Of a stretch of 59,347 bases of DNA, positions 16,978 through 27,455 are shown one piece after another. The stretch lies in assembly GCA_016183065.1 (NCBI GenBank), contig JACPFF010000015.1:91449-150795 (forward strand), written 5' to 3'. Below the pieces are notes generated by a model. It was not told where the DNA came from. It saw only the letters and a list, made by a program, of their open reading frames with translations, and made no database searches. How positions within the stretch are numbered: the first letter of the stretch is position 1; the number at the start of each line of letters is the position of its first letter. Made by a program: the position numbers and the translations under genes. Source of the stretch: Deltaproteobacteria bacterium (GTDB taxonomy: Bacteria; UBA10199; GCA-002796325; JACPFF01).

Positions 16978-18714
16978 TCACAGGAGGTGTGCGACTTCGG
17001 CCCGGACGAGGGCCTCGACGGCATCGGCCGTGTCGGCCTGCAGGGCCGAGGCTGCCAGTGTCTTGGCATTGCGAAATTCCAGGGCGCGCAGGAGGCGCCG
17101 GACACGCGGAATCGTGATGGAGTTCATGCTCAGCGTGTCAATGTCGAGTCCGAGCAGCAGCGGAATCGCCATGGGGTCTCCGGCCATTTCTCCGCAACAG
17201 GTCACCGGAATGCGATGTCGCTGTGCGGCGAGTGTGGTCCGATGGATCATGCGGAGTACGGCCGGGTGGAGCGGACGTGACAGGAAGGCCACATGTTCAT
17301 TAGCACGATCGACGGCGAGGGTATATTGGGTCAGGTCGTTGGTCCCGATGCTGAAAAAATCGACCAGCGACGCCAATTGATCCCCGAGCATGACTGCCGC
17401 GGGGATTTCGATCATGATCCCGATGGGAACCTCCGGATCGAACGGTACCTCCTGCCGTCGCAGCGTTTCCTGCACCTGCGCAATCAGTTGGAACGTCTGA
17501 CGCACCTCCTCCACACTGCTGATAAACGGCAGGAGAATCCGCAGGGGGCCATGGATGCTGGCGCGATAGAGGGCGCGCAGTTGGGTGGCAAAGAGGTCGG
17601 GATTGTGGAGGCAAAACCGGATGGCCCGGAGGCCCAGCGCGGGATTGGTGTGGGCCGCCTGATCGCCAAAGCCGCTGATGTTGTCTCCGCCGATGTCGAG
17701 CGTGCGGATGGTCACCGGGCGGGGGGCCATGTGGCGGAGCGTCTCCCGATATTGCAGGAACTGTTCCTCTTCGGTGGGGAGCGCAGGCCGGTTCAGAAAA
17801 AGATATTCGGTCCGGAACATCCCGATCTGCTCGGCCCCATGTTCCAGGGCCGCGGGGACCTCATCGAGCAGCTCGATATTGGCCCCGAGCGCCATGGTAT
17901 GTCCGTCGACTGTGGTCGCGGGGAGAGCGCGCTCCTTGAGCAGATCACGCAGGGACTCCCGCTGGCGCGTGCGGCGATTGCGATACGTGGCGACCTCGGT
18001 CGGCGAGGGATCGAGGATCACCTCTCGGGCGTCGGCATCGAGAATGACGGTGCCTCCCTCCGTGATCTGCTCGAAGAGATCGCCGATCCCCAACAACGCT
18101 GGAATTTCCAGTGAACGCGCAATAATGGCCGTATGCGACGTCTGTCCGCCCTGGGCCGTCAGCATCCCCTTGGTCGTCCGGCGGGGGACGGCCGCCACTT
18201 CCGCCGGAGTCAGATCTCGGGCGACGAGAATCGTCGAGGCATAGGGCATTTTGGTGAGCGTCCGCTCGGGGGTCCCGAGCAGATTCCACATGAGACGCTG
18301 GCCGATCTGTTCAATGTCTTCCCGTCGCTGCCGGAGGTAATCGTGATGCATTCCCCCGAAAGTCCCCATCAGGCTGTCGAGTGTTTTGGCCAGCGCCCAC
18401 TCGGCGTTGATGGCCTGCTGCGTCATCGTCGTCATCGTTTGTGTCACCAACAACTCGTCTTTCAGGATCAGGATATGGGCTTCAATGATCTCGCCCTGTT
18501 CGCGCTGATGAAAAAGGGAGAGGCGCGCCCGGGCCTCGGTGAGCTGGGCAATGCTCTGTTCCACGGCGCGCTGAAATCGCTCGATTTCGGCCTTGCATTG
18601 TTGATCGGTGATCCAGTAGCTCGGCCGGTCCGCGATGAACGGGTTCATCACATGGGCCCGACCGATCGCAATCCCCGGGGAGGCCCCGGCATGCGTCAGG
18701 CAATGGCGCGCCAT
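16978..18714 (-). CDS. ptsI: PTS enzyme I (phosphoenolpyruvate-protein phosphotransferase)
   Basis: Transfers phosphate from phosphoenolpyruvate to HPr. 578 aa, typical length. The phosphohistidine is in GGQTSHTAIIAR; the PEP-binding barrel has GMFRTEYLF, the catalytic-site segment FFSIGTNDLTQYTLAVDR and the CGEMAGDP signature. No GAF domain, so this is PtsI rather than PtsP. It overlaps ptsH by one base, and the run EI-HPr-EIIA-HprK is one operon. No sugar-specific IIB/IIC permease is present, which fits a regulatory PTS. Confidence 0.96.
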   Translation of the reverse strand: MARHCLTHAGASPGIAIGRAHVMNPFIADRPSYWITDQQCKAEIERFQRAVEQSIAQLTEARARLSLFHQREQGEIIEAHILILKDELLVTQTMTTMTQQAINAEWALAKTLDSLMGTFGGMHHDYLRQRREDIEQIGQRLMWNLLGTPERTLTKMPYASTILVARDLTPAEVAAVPRRTTKGMLTAQGGQTSHTAIIARSLEIPALLGIGDLFEQITEGGTVILDADAREVILDPSPTEVATYRNRRTRQRESLRDLLKERALPATTVDGHTMALGANIELLDEVPAALEHGAEQIGMFRTEYLFLNRPALPTEEEQFLQYRETLRHMAPRPVTIRTLDIGGDNISGFGDQAAHTNPALGLRAIRFCLHNPDLFATQLRALYRASIHGPLRILLPFISSVEEVRQTFQLIAQVQETLRRQEVPFDPEVPIGIMIEIPAAVMLGDQLASLVDFFSIGTNDLTQYTLAVDRANEHVAFLSRPLHPAVLRMIHRTTLAAQRHRIPVTCCGEMAGDPMAIPLLLGLDIDTLSMNSITIPRVRRLLRALEFRNAKTLAASALQADTADAVEALVRAEVAHLL

Positions 18715-18989
18715 TATTCCTCCCCGAAGCGCTGTTGCACCAAGTGACAGAGGGTATGGACCGCTTCCTGGGCATCGGTCCCTTCGGCATGAATCGTAAT
18801 GGCGGTCCCTTTGGCCGCGGCCAGCATGAGGACGCCCATGATGCTCTTGCCATTGACAGAGACCGTCCCCTTTTGCACAGAGACCGTGCAGCGGAACCGG
18901 TTCGCCATTTTGACAAAATTGGCTGCCGCCCGTGCGTGCAGTCCGAGCGTGTTCGTGATCGTCACGGCTTGTCGATGCCGCTCATTCAT
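18714..18989 (-). CDS. ptsH: Phosphocarrier protein HPr
   Basis: 91 aa. The active-site His is His18 in NTLGLHARAAANF and the regulatory Ser is Ser49 in NGKSIMGVLML, the site phosphorylated by HprK. Start ATG 18989 was chosen because it gives the standard HPr N-terminus; the open frame extends further upstream without support. Overlaps the EIIA stop by 8 bp. Confidence 0.95.
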   Translation of the reverse strand: MNERHRQAVTITNTLGLHARAAANFVKMANRFRCTVSVQKGTVSVNGKSIMGVLMLAAAKGTAITIHAEGTDAQEAVHTLCHLVQQRFGEE

Positions 18990-19404
18990 CGAGTTTTCCC
19001 TGCAAGACATTGCTGGCATTGACAATATTTTTTTGGCCATAGATCTGGAGAAAGGGGATGATTTTTTCAAAAGGCTCACGTTGGAGGCCTCCCGCCAGCT
19101 TGATCAACATGGGGAGGTTCACGCCGCTGATGACCTCGAGTAATTTGGGCTGCAGAAAGGAGAGACAGAGATTCGACGGCGTGCCACCAAACATATCGGT
19201 CAGGAGGACAACGCCATGTCCCAGATCGACTTCGCGAATGGCCGACGCAATCTGCTGCCGATTCAATTCGACGGGCGCGCTGGAATCGATAGCGACCCCC
19301 ACGACATGGGAAATATCCCCGAGGATCGACCGGGCGGCCTGCACCATGGCCGGGGCAAAATTGCCGTGACCGACCACAACAACACCGATACATGGTTGTG
19401 TCAT
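18982..19404 (-). CDS. PTS EIIA component, mannose (Man) family
   Basis: 140 aa single-domain EIIA-Man protein. The phosphorylated His is in VVVVGHGNFAPAM near residue 13; TDMFGGTPSNL is the family's conserved second block. A lone IIA-Man next to hprK and ptsH is typical of delta- and alphaproteobacterial regulatory PTS loci and probably signals PEP/nitrogen or carbon status. Overlaps hprK by 4 bp. No rapZ lies between hprK and this gene. Confidence 0.92.
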   Translation of the reverse strand: MTQPCIGVVVVGHGNFAPAMVQAARSILGDISHVVGVAIDSSAPVELNRQQIASAIREVDLGHGVVLLTDMFGGTPSNLCLSFLQPKLLEVISGVNLPMLIKLAGGLQREPFEKIIPFLQIYGQKNIVNASNVLQGKLDE

Positions 19405-20369
19405 TCGAGCATCTCCCAGACGGACTGCTGCGCGTCATGTTGGGCCACAATTTCCTGGTTCAGCCGCTCCTGGAATTCGCGGGCCGAGTAGTGGCCGCCG
19501 AGTTTGAGTAACTGGTTCCGGGCCGCCACCTCAATAATCGTCGTGATATTGCGTCCCGGACGGACGGGGATCTGGATATACGGCACATGGACATCGAGGA
19601 CGGTATATTTTTGATCATCCACCCCCAGCCGATCATATTCAATCCGCGGATCCCATTCCATCAGTTCGACCACGACTTCAATCAACTTCCGGTCCCGGAT
19701 GGCGGCAATCCCGAAAAGATCCTTGATGTTGATAATCCCCAATCCCCGGATTTCCATGTGGTATTTGATGATTTCCGATCCCGTGCCATACAATTGCGCC
19801 GGGGGACGTTTCTTGATGTTGACGATGTCGTCTGCAACCAAGCGATGGCCGCGAAGGATGAGATCGAGGGCGCATTCGCTCTTCCCAATCCCGCTTTTTC
19901 CGATGATCAAAATACCGACGCCGAACACGTCGAGGAGGACGCCATGAATACACGTGGACGCTGTCAGATGATCTTCAAGAAATCGGGAGACGCGATTGAT
20001 AAAGGTGGAAGTCAAGAGATGCGTGCAAAAGAGCGGGATATTATTTTTTTCGCACTCTTGCTCCAGTGGCACCGGCGGTTCCAGATTGGAGGTGACGACA
20101 AACCCCGCGATATCAATCTGGCAGATGGCGGTAATAATGGTGCGACGATCCGTGGCCGAGAGGCGGCTGAGATAGCCGATCTCGCTTTGTCCCAAGACCT
20201 GCAACCGGCCCGTGTGAATCCCGGAGGTGTCGCCCGTAAGCGCCAGACCGGGCTTTTGAATCCTCGGGATGGTGATTTTCTTGCTTAAGCCCCGTTCACC
20301 GGCAATGAGTCGGAGGTGGAGTTGGTGTTCCTGATTTTTCGCCAACTGGATGATCGGAATGGCCAGCAT
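19401..20369 (-). CDS. hprK: HPr kinase/phosphorylase
   Basis: Bifunctional enzyme that phosphorylates or dephosphorylates Ser46-type serine of HPr. 322 aa from MLAIPIIQLAKNQEHQ. The Walker A loop GKSGIGKSECALD is near residue 160, followed by HRLVADDIV and the signature EIRGLGIINIKDLFG. The frame continues upstream to 20621 but that part is only the antisense-like extension over the hpf end. A -10-like TAGAAG ends 7 nt before ATG 20369 with TTGCAT 18 bp further up, so it may be leaderless. Confidence 0.95.
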   Translation of the reverse strand: MLAIPIIQLAKNQEHQLHLRLIAGERGLSKKITIPRIQKPGLALTGDTSGIHTGRLQVLGQSEIGYLSRLSATDRRTIITAICQIDIAGFVVTSNLEPPVPLEQECEKNNIPLFCTHLLTSTFINRVSRFLEDHLTASTCIHGVLLDVFGVGILIIGKSGIGKSECALDLILRGHRLVADDIVNIKKRPPAQLYGTGSEIIKYHMEIRGLGIINIKDLFGIAAIRDRKLIEVVVELMEWDPRIEYDRLGVDDQKYTVLDVHVPYIQIPVRPGRNITTIIEVAARNQLLKLGGHYSAREFQERLNQEIVAQHDAQQSVWEMLE

Positions 20370-20418
20370 GCGACCGCTTCTAGCCCACTCTGGAGGTGGG
20401 ATGCAACTCCCGAATATG

Positions 20419-20736
20419 CTACACAGTCGAGGAGGTGGCCGTGTGCCCCTTGTGATGGGTCTGCCGTTCTTTTTTCCGCCGCAGCTGTGCCTCCAAACGA
20501 TGGAAGGCGAGGTCAATGGAGGCGTACATGTCCGGTGAATTCGCGTGGCTGACAAAATGCTCACCGTGGTCCACAAAGGTGATTTCCGCAAAGTGGTCGA
20601 GGTGCTCCACGCGGAGGACAATATGGGCGGACTCCGGTTTGAATGAGTATTTTTGGAGACGATCGAGTTTTTCTTTGGTGTGCGTCTTTAAGCCATCCGT
20701 GGACTCGATATTTCGGAATGTAAAGGTTGGTTGCAT
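20419..20736 (-). CDS. hpf: Ribosome hibernation-promoting factor
   Basis: 105 aa, the short Hpf/YfiA form. The N-terminus MQPTFTFRNIESTDGLKTHT and the block HIVLRVEHLDHFAEITF plus the DMYASIDLAFHRLEAQLRR helix are diagnostic of sigma-54 modulation/S30EA proteins, which bind the 30S subunit in stationary phase. AGGGGA precedes ATG 20736, 9 bp after the rpoN stop, so it is co-transcribed with rpoN as usual. Confidence 0.94.
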   Translation of the reverse strand: MQPTFTFRNIESTDGLKTHTKEKLDRLQKYSFKPESAHIVLRVEHLDHFAEITFVDHGEHFVSHANSPDMYASIDLAFHRLEAQLRRKKERQTHHKGHTATSSTV

Positions 20737-20745
20737 ATTCTTCCC

Positions 20746-22209
20746 CTAATCTTCCATGCGGCGGCGTTGTGACGAGGGTGGGATGGTCAGGTTTTCTCGG
20801 TATTTTGCCACCGTCCGCCGTGCAATCATGATCTGCTCTCCTTGCAAGATTTTGGCGATCGCCTGGTCGCTCAACGGGTGACGGGGATCCTCGGCATGAA
20901 TAAGTTTCTCGATGCGACTTCGGACCGCTTCCGCGGCCATATCGCCGCCCTCGGTTTTTTGGACGGCACTATTAAAGAAAAACTTCAGTTCGAAAATGCC
21001 GCGGGGCGTGTGGAGATATTTGTTCGTGGTAACGCGGCTGACGGTTGATTCATGCATGCCAATATCCTCGGCCACATCGCGGAGAATCATGGGACGGAGC
21101 ACAGCAATGCCGCGGTCGAGAAAATCGCGCTGGAATTTCACGATACTCTGGGCCACCTTGTACAAGGTGCGTTGCCGTTGGTGGATGCTCTTGATCAACC
21201 AGAGGGCCGAGCGGAGCTTGTTGTGCAAGTATTCGCGCTCTTCGCTCTTGATCGCGGACTCTTTATTGAGTGCCTGGCGATAAAACTGGCTGATCTGCAA
21301 CTTGGGGAGTCCATCTTCATTGAGAAAGATTTCATACTGGTCGCCCAGTTTGACGACGTAGACATCGGGGATGATGTATTGGGCGGTCTCTCCGGCATAC
21401 GGGCGACCCGGTTTTGGTTCCATATGATGGATGATTTCGACCAATTCCCGGGCGCGCTCATAGGGAACTTTCAGCTTCTTTGCGATCGGGGTGTAGTGGT
21501 GGCGTTCCAGCTCATGCATGTGATTGTCGATAATGGCATGGAGCAGTGCGGCATCCCCAGCGGGATACTGCCGGGCCTGGATGTGGAGGCATTCTTGCAG
21601 ATTCCGCGCCGCCACGCCCGGCGGATCAAAGCGTTGGATTTTGTGGAGGACCGTCACAATGTCGTCGACCGCCACGGTACATTCGACGGCGATCTCGTCG
21701 ACGGAGGCCGCAAGATAGCCATCGTCACTCACATTGCCGATGATTTCTTCCCCGATCAGGCATTCCTTGGGCGTGAAATTCGAGAGATGCAGCTGCCACA
21801 AGAGGTGATCCTGGAGTGATTCCGTGGAGGTGACGAGGTTCTCGTAGGTCGGCCCCTCTTCGGCGAGCGGCGGCGGTTGCCCCGCCGGGTAGGGACTGTT
21901 GTAGATGCCGATATAGGTCTCCCAATCGAAGTCATTCGGTTCCTTCAGTTCCCCTTCCTTGGAACCGACTTCCTCGACCTGCTCTTCCGGCGCGGCGTCC
22001 TGAGTCTCTCCCTCCGGCTGTTCAGGGCCTGCCGCCTCGCCATCGCCTTCAGTCTGTTCTTCCAGTGCCGGATTTTCTGTCAATTCCTGTTGGACGAGAT
22101 TTTGGAGTTCCAGGCGCGACAGTTGCAACAACTTGATCGCCTGCTGCAGCTGCGGGGTAATCACGAGCTGCTGGGCCAATCTCAGGTGTTGTTTGATCTC
22201 AAGTGCCAT
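20746..22209 (-). CDS. rpoN: RNA polymerase sigma-54 factor
   Basis: 487 aa, complete. Region I is the Gln/Leu-rich activator-interaction segment QLVITPQLQQAIKLLQLSRL near residues 14-33; an acidic region II follows (about 50-100). The core-binding and helix-turn-helix regions lead to the RpoN box ARRTVAKYRENLTIP near the C-terminus, which reads the -24 element. At least two good sigma-54 promoters occur in this window (13693 and 14946). A promoter with a true leader and an AGGTGAGA ribosome site precede it. Confidence 0.97.
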   Translation of the reverse strand: MALEIKQHLRLAQQLVITPQLQQAIKLLQLSRLELQNLVQQELTENPALEEQTEGDGEAAGPEQPEGETQDAAPEEQVEEVGSKEGELKEPNDFDWETYIGIYNSPYPAGQPPPLAEEGPTYENLVTSTESLQDHLLWQLHLSNFTPKECLIGEEIIGNVSDDGYLAASVDEIAVECTVAVDDIVTVLHKIQRFDPPGVAARNLQECLHIQARQYPAGDAALLHAIIDNHMHELERHHYTPIAKKLKVPYERARELVEIIHHMEPKPGRPYAGETAQYIIPDVYVVKLGDQYEIFLNEDGLPKLQISQFYRQALNKESAIKSEEREYLHNKLRSALWLIKSIHQRQRTLYKVAQSIVKFQRDFLDRGIAVLRPMILRDVAEDIGMHESTVSRVTTNKYLHTPRGIFELKFFFNSAVQKTEGGDMAAEAVRSRIEKLIHAEDPRHPLSDQAIAKILQGEQIMIARRTVAKYRENLTIPPSSQRRRMED

Positions 22210-22225
22210 GGAGTCTCACCTGGTA

Positions 22226-22255
22226 ATGATACGGAGGGCCCTGGGGATTTGTCAA
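22226..22255 (-). promoter_or_regulatory. Sigma-70-like promoter of rpoN, with leader
   Basis: Minus-strand TTGACA (22255-22250), 18-bp spacer, TATCAT (22231-22226); 16 nt separate the -10 from ATG 22209 and include AGGTGAGA. A useful contrast with the leaderless promoters elsewhere. Confidence 0.65.
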
Positions 22256-22296
22256 GAAAAGGCGGAGATCGGTGCCGGGGGTGAGAACCGGAAAAA

Positions 22297-24012
<1,716 letters not shown>

Positions 24013-24132
24013 TTACCGAAAGGGGTTCGCTTCGTCAAGCGATCAGCACGTTTTTTTTGCTGTCGGTTGTACGCGTCCTGTATGTTATGGTAGGATCCAT
24101 TCCCTCATTGTGACACTGAACGAGGAGTCGGC

Positions 24133-25228
24133 ATGCAAGCGTTAAAGGAACGATACGAGACGGTGCACACATCGATGGCCGCTTTGCGGAGGCATCTTTG
24201 ACATCGAACAGAAGATCGCGGAATTACAGCGACTGACCGAGGCCTCCCAGGCCCCTGACTTGTGGAACGATCAGGCGGCGGCAAAAACGGTGACACAACA
24301 ATTGACGGCAGTAAAAGAGATGATGACGGAGTGGCAGCGTGCGGAAGGCGCATTGCACGATGTAGAGGCCTCATTCGAATTGCTGGAGGAGGCGGGGGAT
24401 GCCGAACTCGAACGCGAAGCCGAGCTCAAACTCGATCAGGTCGCCCAGACCGTGGAACGGTTTGAGTTTCGCCGGATGCTCTCCGGACCACATGACCATG
24501 GCGATGCCATCGTGCAAATCAATGCGGGGGCCGGAGGCACCGAGGCCTGTGACTGGGCAGCGATGTTACTGCGGATGTACGCCCGGTGGGCGGATACGCA
24601 AGGATTTCGGGCCGAGCTCGTCGATTTCACGCCGGGCGATGAAGCCGGGTACCGCAATGTGACGATGACCGTGGCCGGACCGTATGCCTATGGCTATCTC
24701 CGCGCGGAAGTGGGGGTCCATCGACTGGTCCGCATTTCCCCGTTCGATGCCAACAAGCGGCGGCACACCTCCTTTTGTTCGCTCTTTGTCTTGCCCGATA
24801 TTGGCGATGAGGTCGAAATCGAAATCAATGAAAACGATCTCCGGGTGGATACTTTTCGTGCCGGCGGGGCGGGCGGTCAGCACGTGAACAAGACCGATTC
24901 GGCCGTCCGCTTGACCCATCTTCCCACCGGCATTGTGGTCGCCTGTCAGAACGAACGCTCTCAGCACAAAAACCGGGCCCGCGCGATGAAACTCCTGAAG
25001 GCGAAGTTGTATGAGGCGGAAGAAGAGAAGAAACGAAAGGCGCGGGAGGCATTAGAAGCGGAAAAATCCGAAATCGCGTGGGGTTCTCAAATTCGGTCCT
25101 ACGTGCTACAGCCGTACCAAATGGTGAAAGACCATCGCACCGGCGTGGAACTCGGGAATGTGCAGGGAGTGCTCGATGGGGCGTTAAACCCGCTCATGCG
25201 GGCCTATCTGCTGCAGTCAGGGACCTAG
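24133..25228 (+). CDS. prfB: Peptide chain release factor 2, with programmed +1 frameshift
   Basis: Recognises UAA/UGA stops. A 22-codon frame starts at ATG 24133 (GAGGAG upstream) and ends at an in-frame TGA (24199-24201) in the canonical slippery context CTT TGA C, with an internal Shine-Dalgarno-like GGAGG just before it. Reading resumes at GAC 24200, giving 364 aa in all. RF2 motifs are visible: [13 protein letters not shown] (carrying the SPF-type anticodon loop) and [18 protein letters not shown] with the catalytic GGQ. Annotated as joined 24133-24198 and 24200-25228. This autoregulation senses RF2 level. Confidence 0.97.
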
Positions 25229-25289
25229 ATCGACACCGTATCACGTCACAAGACGGAGCGACAGCTGTCACATGACAAGGGGGGATACC

Positions 25290-27452
25290 ATGCGTACCAT
25301 CGTGATCTGGGGAAGTCTGGTGGTCTTCCTGGCGATCGGATGCCAGCGGAGAGCGCCTGTGACTCCGGTCCCCACTCCCGACACCGCCTCTCTCTCTGCG
25401 GAAGCCATACAACCGCCGGCAAATGCCGCTGAGGCCTCCGCCGACGTTGCACCCTCTGTGTCAGCCGAACCCGCCGGCGATGTTGCCGACAATACCGAAG
25501 CCGAAGCCGAACCACAGGCGGTCGATATTCCGGCGCCGACGGAGGAGCTCAATGTGACCGATGCGGGCATCACCACTCCTGGAGAAAGCGAGATGCCTGT
25601 CGAGACAGCGCCATCGGCAGTGCCGCAGGTGACCACGCCGTTGTTGCCATCGCCACCGAGCGAACGGCCCCCACAGGATTCCCGACGGCATCGCACCCTC
25701 TTTAATCAGGTGGCCGCCCTGTATGTCCCGTTGCAATGGGTGCGTGACGTGGGGACACCCCATCAGGTCGATATTGATGCCGAGGAATTGTCGCTGCCGG
25801 ATGTCCTGCGCCCTGCCTTCGGGCTTTCCAGCGAGGGATGGAGCGAGACAACGCCGGTACGACAGGCGATCACCGTCGTGCGCGAGGAGTTAGAAAGACG
25901 GAGAGTGCATGCGTTGGAGACGACCGTGGCGCGATTCCACCCGGTGGTCGAGTCGCCTGCCATCAAGCACCTTTCCGCCGCCGACCAGACCGCTGTGAAA
26001 ATACTCGCCACGATGGGGGCGCATATCGATCAACTCTACGCCCGGCAGCTCCATGACGAGGGGCCGACGCTCGTGGCGGACATCTATGCGGCGGGAGCGC
26101 CACATGCCCTGCGTCTCTTGCAGTGGCAGGGACTTGCGGCGTGTGAACGGATGCGTGCGGGTGACTACTGCAGCCTTCTCCCGACATTCCCGACGATTCG
26201 GCCAGGCGGAACGCTCTGGCCGGAGACCGTCTCTTCAGTGCTGTTGGACGATCTGAGGGCCCGCGAAGAAACACCCAACCCCTGGCTCTCTTTCGCCACC
26301 GTGGTCTCGCGCGATGAGGACGGGACCCTGCAGTGGACGCCCTTTGGCCGGATGGAGGGCTGGCACGATGATCTTCATCAGATTGCGCAACGGTTTGACG
26401 AACTCGCGGCGGTGGAAGGGGCGGAAGCGCTGCGGGAGATGGCCACGGCCTTTGCCGCGGCATTCCGTGCAGAAACGCCATTCCCTTTTGCCGACGCCAT
26501 GGCCGCCTGGGGACGGGCCCGGGGGACCATTGAAGTCGTGGCAGGACCATTCGCTACGCACGCAGATCCGTGGCAGACGAAAGGGTTCTTCACCTTTCTC
26601 CTTGGCGTGCATGATCCAGACACGGCCGCAACACTCGTGACCGCCTATCCGCAGCTCCGTCAATCTTTGGAATCCCGCCTGAGTGGACTCGCGCCGCAAC
26701 AGTATGCGGCACGCACGCTCGGTGCGGCCTCACTGGTCCGACCGATCACCGTGCTGGCCGCCGCCGGCGACGCCCGCGGACTGGGAGAGCCGACCTATGC
26801 CATGCCGCCACTCGACGCGTTGATTGAGGCTGGAGAGGGGAAACGCCTCATTTTGCGCAATGTCGCGGCAGCGGTCGGGCCGCTCTATCGCCAGCTGGCC
26901 GATCAGCTGCTCGCCGCCACCGATCGAGAGGATGTGACCGCAGAGGGCATTCTCTCTAATGCGGTGGCAGAGGCCTTGGTTAGTGATGTCGGGCCACAGA
27001 TGGCCCGCGATCTCCCCTTGGCCGAGACATGGAAGACCCTGCAGCGCGAAGTAATTGCGCAGTGGGCGTTCGCCTTCTTTGTCCAGCACCAGGTGATCGA
27101 TGAGCGTCTTGCGGCGCAGTGTACGATGACGCATCTGGTCTCGCTCATGCATCGCGTGCGCCAGTCCGCGTCCCCTGTGGCCGCGGTCCAGCTGACCCAT
27201 CTGGTACGGCAGGGGGCGGTACGGTTGGACGCGGGAGAGATGGTGGTCGATCGCTCCCGCCTGACACCCGCGTACGAATCGCTCCTCCGAGAAATCATCC
27301 GTGTCGCCGCGCGTCCCGAATCCGCCGAGATGGCGACATTGATCAACGGGTACACGACCCTGCTCCCCGGGCCAATAGCGCAACGGCTCCACGCACTCGA
27401 AAATGTGGCGATGCCGCAACGCCTGGTCGTCCTTTTCACACCTCTTGAGTAA
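25290..27452 (+). CDS. Large hypothetical lipoprotein
   Basis: 720 aa, no family recognised. The N-terminus MRTIVIWGSLVVFLAIGCQR is a lipoprotein signal with lipobox LAIGC at residues 15-19. A Pro/Ala/Thr/Glu-rich linker (about 20-130) follows, then a mostly helical globular region to the end. ATG 25290 has AAGGGGGG 5 nt upstream; an upstream in-frame start at 25272 would spoil the signal peptide. It sits between prfB and glnD with a 3-bp gap to glnD, so it is likely in that operon. Probably faces the periplasm, tethered to the outer membrane. Confidence 0.75.
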   Translation: MRTIVIWGSLVVFLAIGCQRRAPVTPVPTPDTASLSAEAIQPPANAAEASADVAPSVSAEPAGDVADNTEAEAEPQAVDIPAPTEELNVTDAGITTPGESEMPVETAPSAVPQVTTPLLPSPPSERPPQDSRRHRTLFNQVAALYVPLQWVRDVGTPHQVDIDAEELSLPDVLRPAFGLSSEGWSETTPVRQAITVVREELERRRVHALETTVARFHPVVESPAIKHLSAADQTAVKILATMGAHIDQLYARQLHDEGPTLVADIYAAGAPHALRLLQWQGLAACERMRAGDYCSLLPTFPTIRPGGTLWPETVSSVLLDDLRAREETPNPWLSFATVVSRDEDGTLQWTPFGRMEGWHDDLHQIAQRFDELAAVEGAEALREMATAFAAAFRAETPFPFADAMAAWGRARGTIEVVAGPFATHADPWQTKGFFTFLLGVHDPDTAATLVTAYPQLRQSLESRLSGLAPQQYAARTLGAASLVRPITVLAAAGDARGLGEPTYAMPPLDALIEAGEGKRLILRNVAAAVGPLYRQLADQLLAATDREDVTAEGILSNAVAEALVSDVGPQMARDLPLAETWKTLQREVIAQWAFAFFVQHQVIDERLAAQCTMTHLVSLMHRVRQSASPVAAVQLTHLVRQGAVRLDAGEMVVDRSRLTPAYESLLREIIRVAARPESAEMATLINGYTTLLPGPIAQRLHALENVAMPQRLVVLFTPLE

Positions 27453-27455
27453 TGC

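Noticed and set aside
24199-24201. Frameshift or pseudogene in prfB
   Set aside because: The CTT TGA C context after a Shine-Dalgarno-like stretch is the canonical programmed RF2 frameshift.
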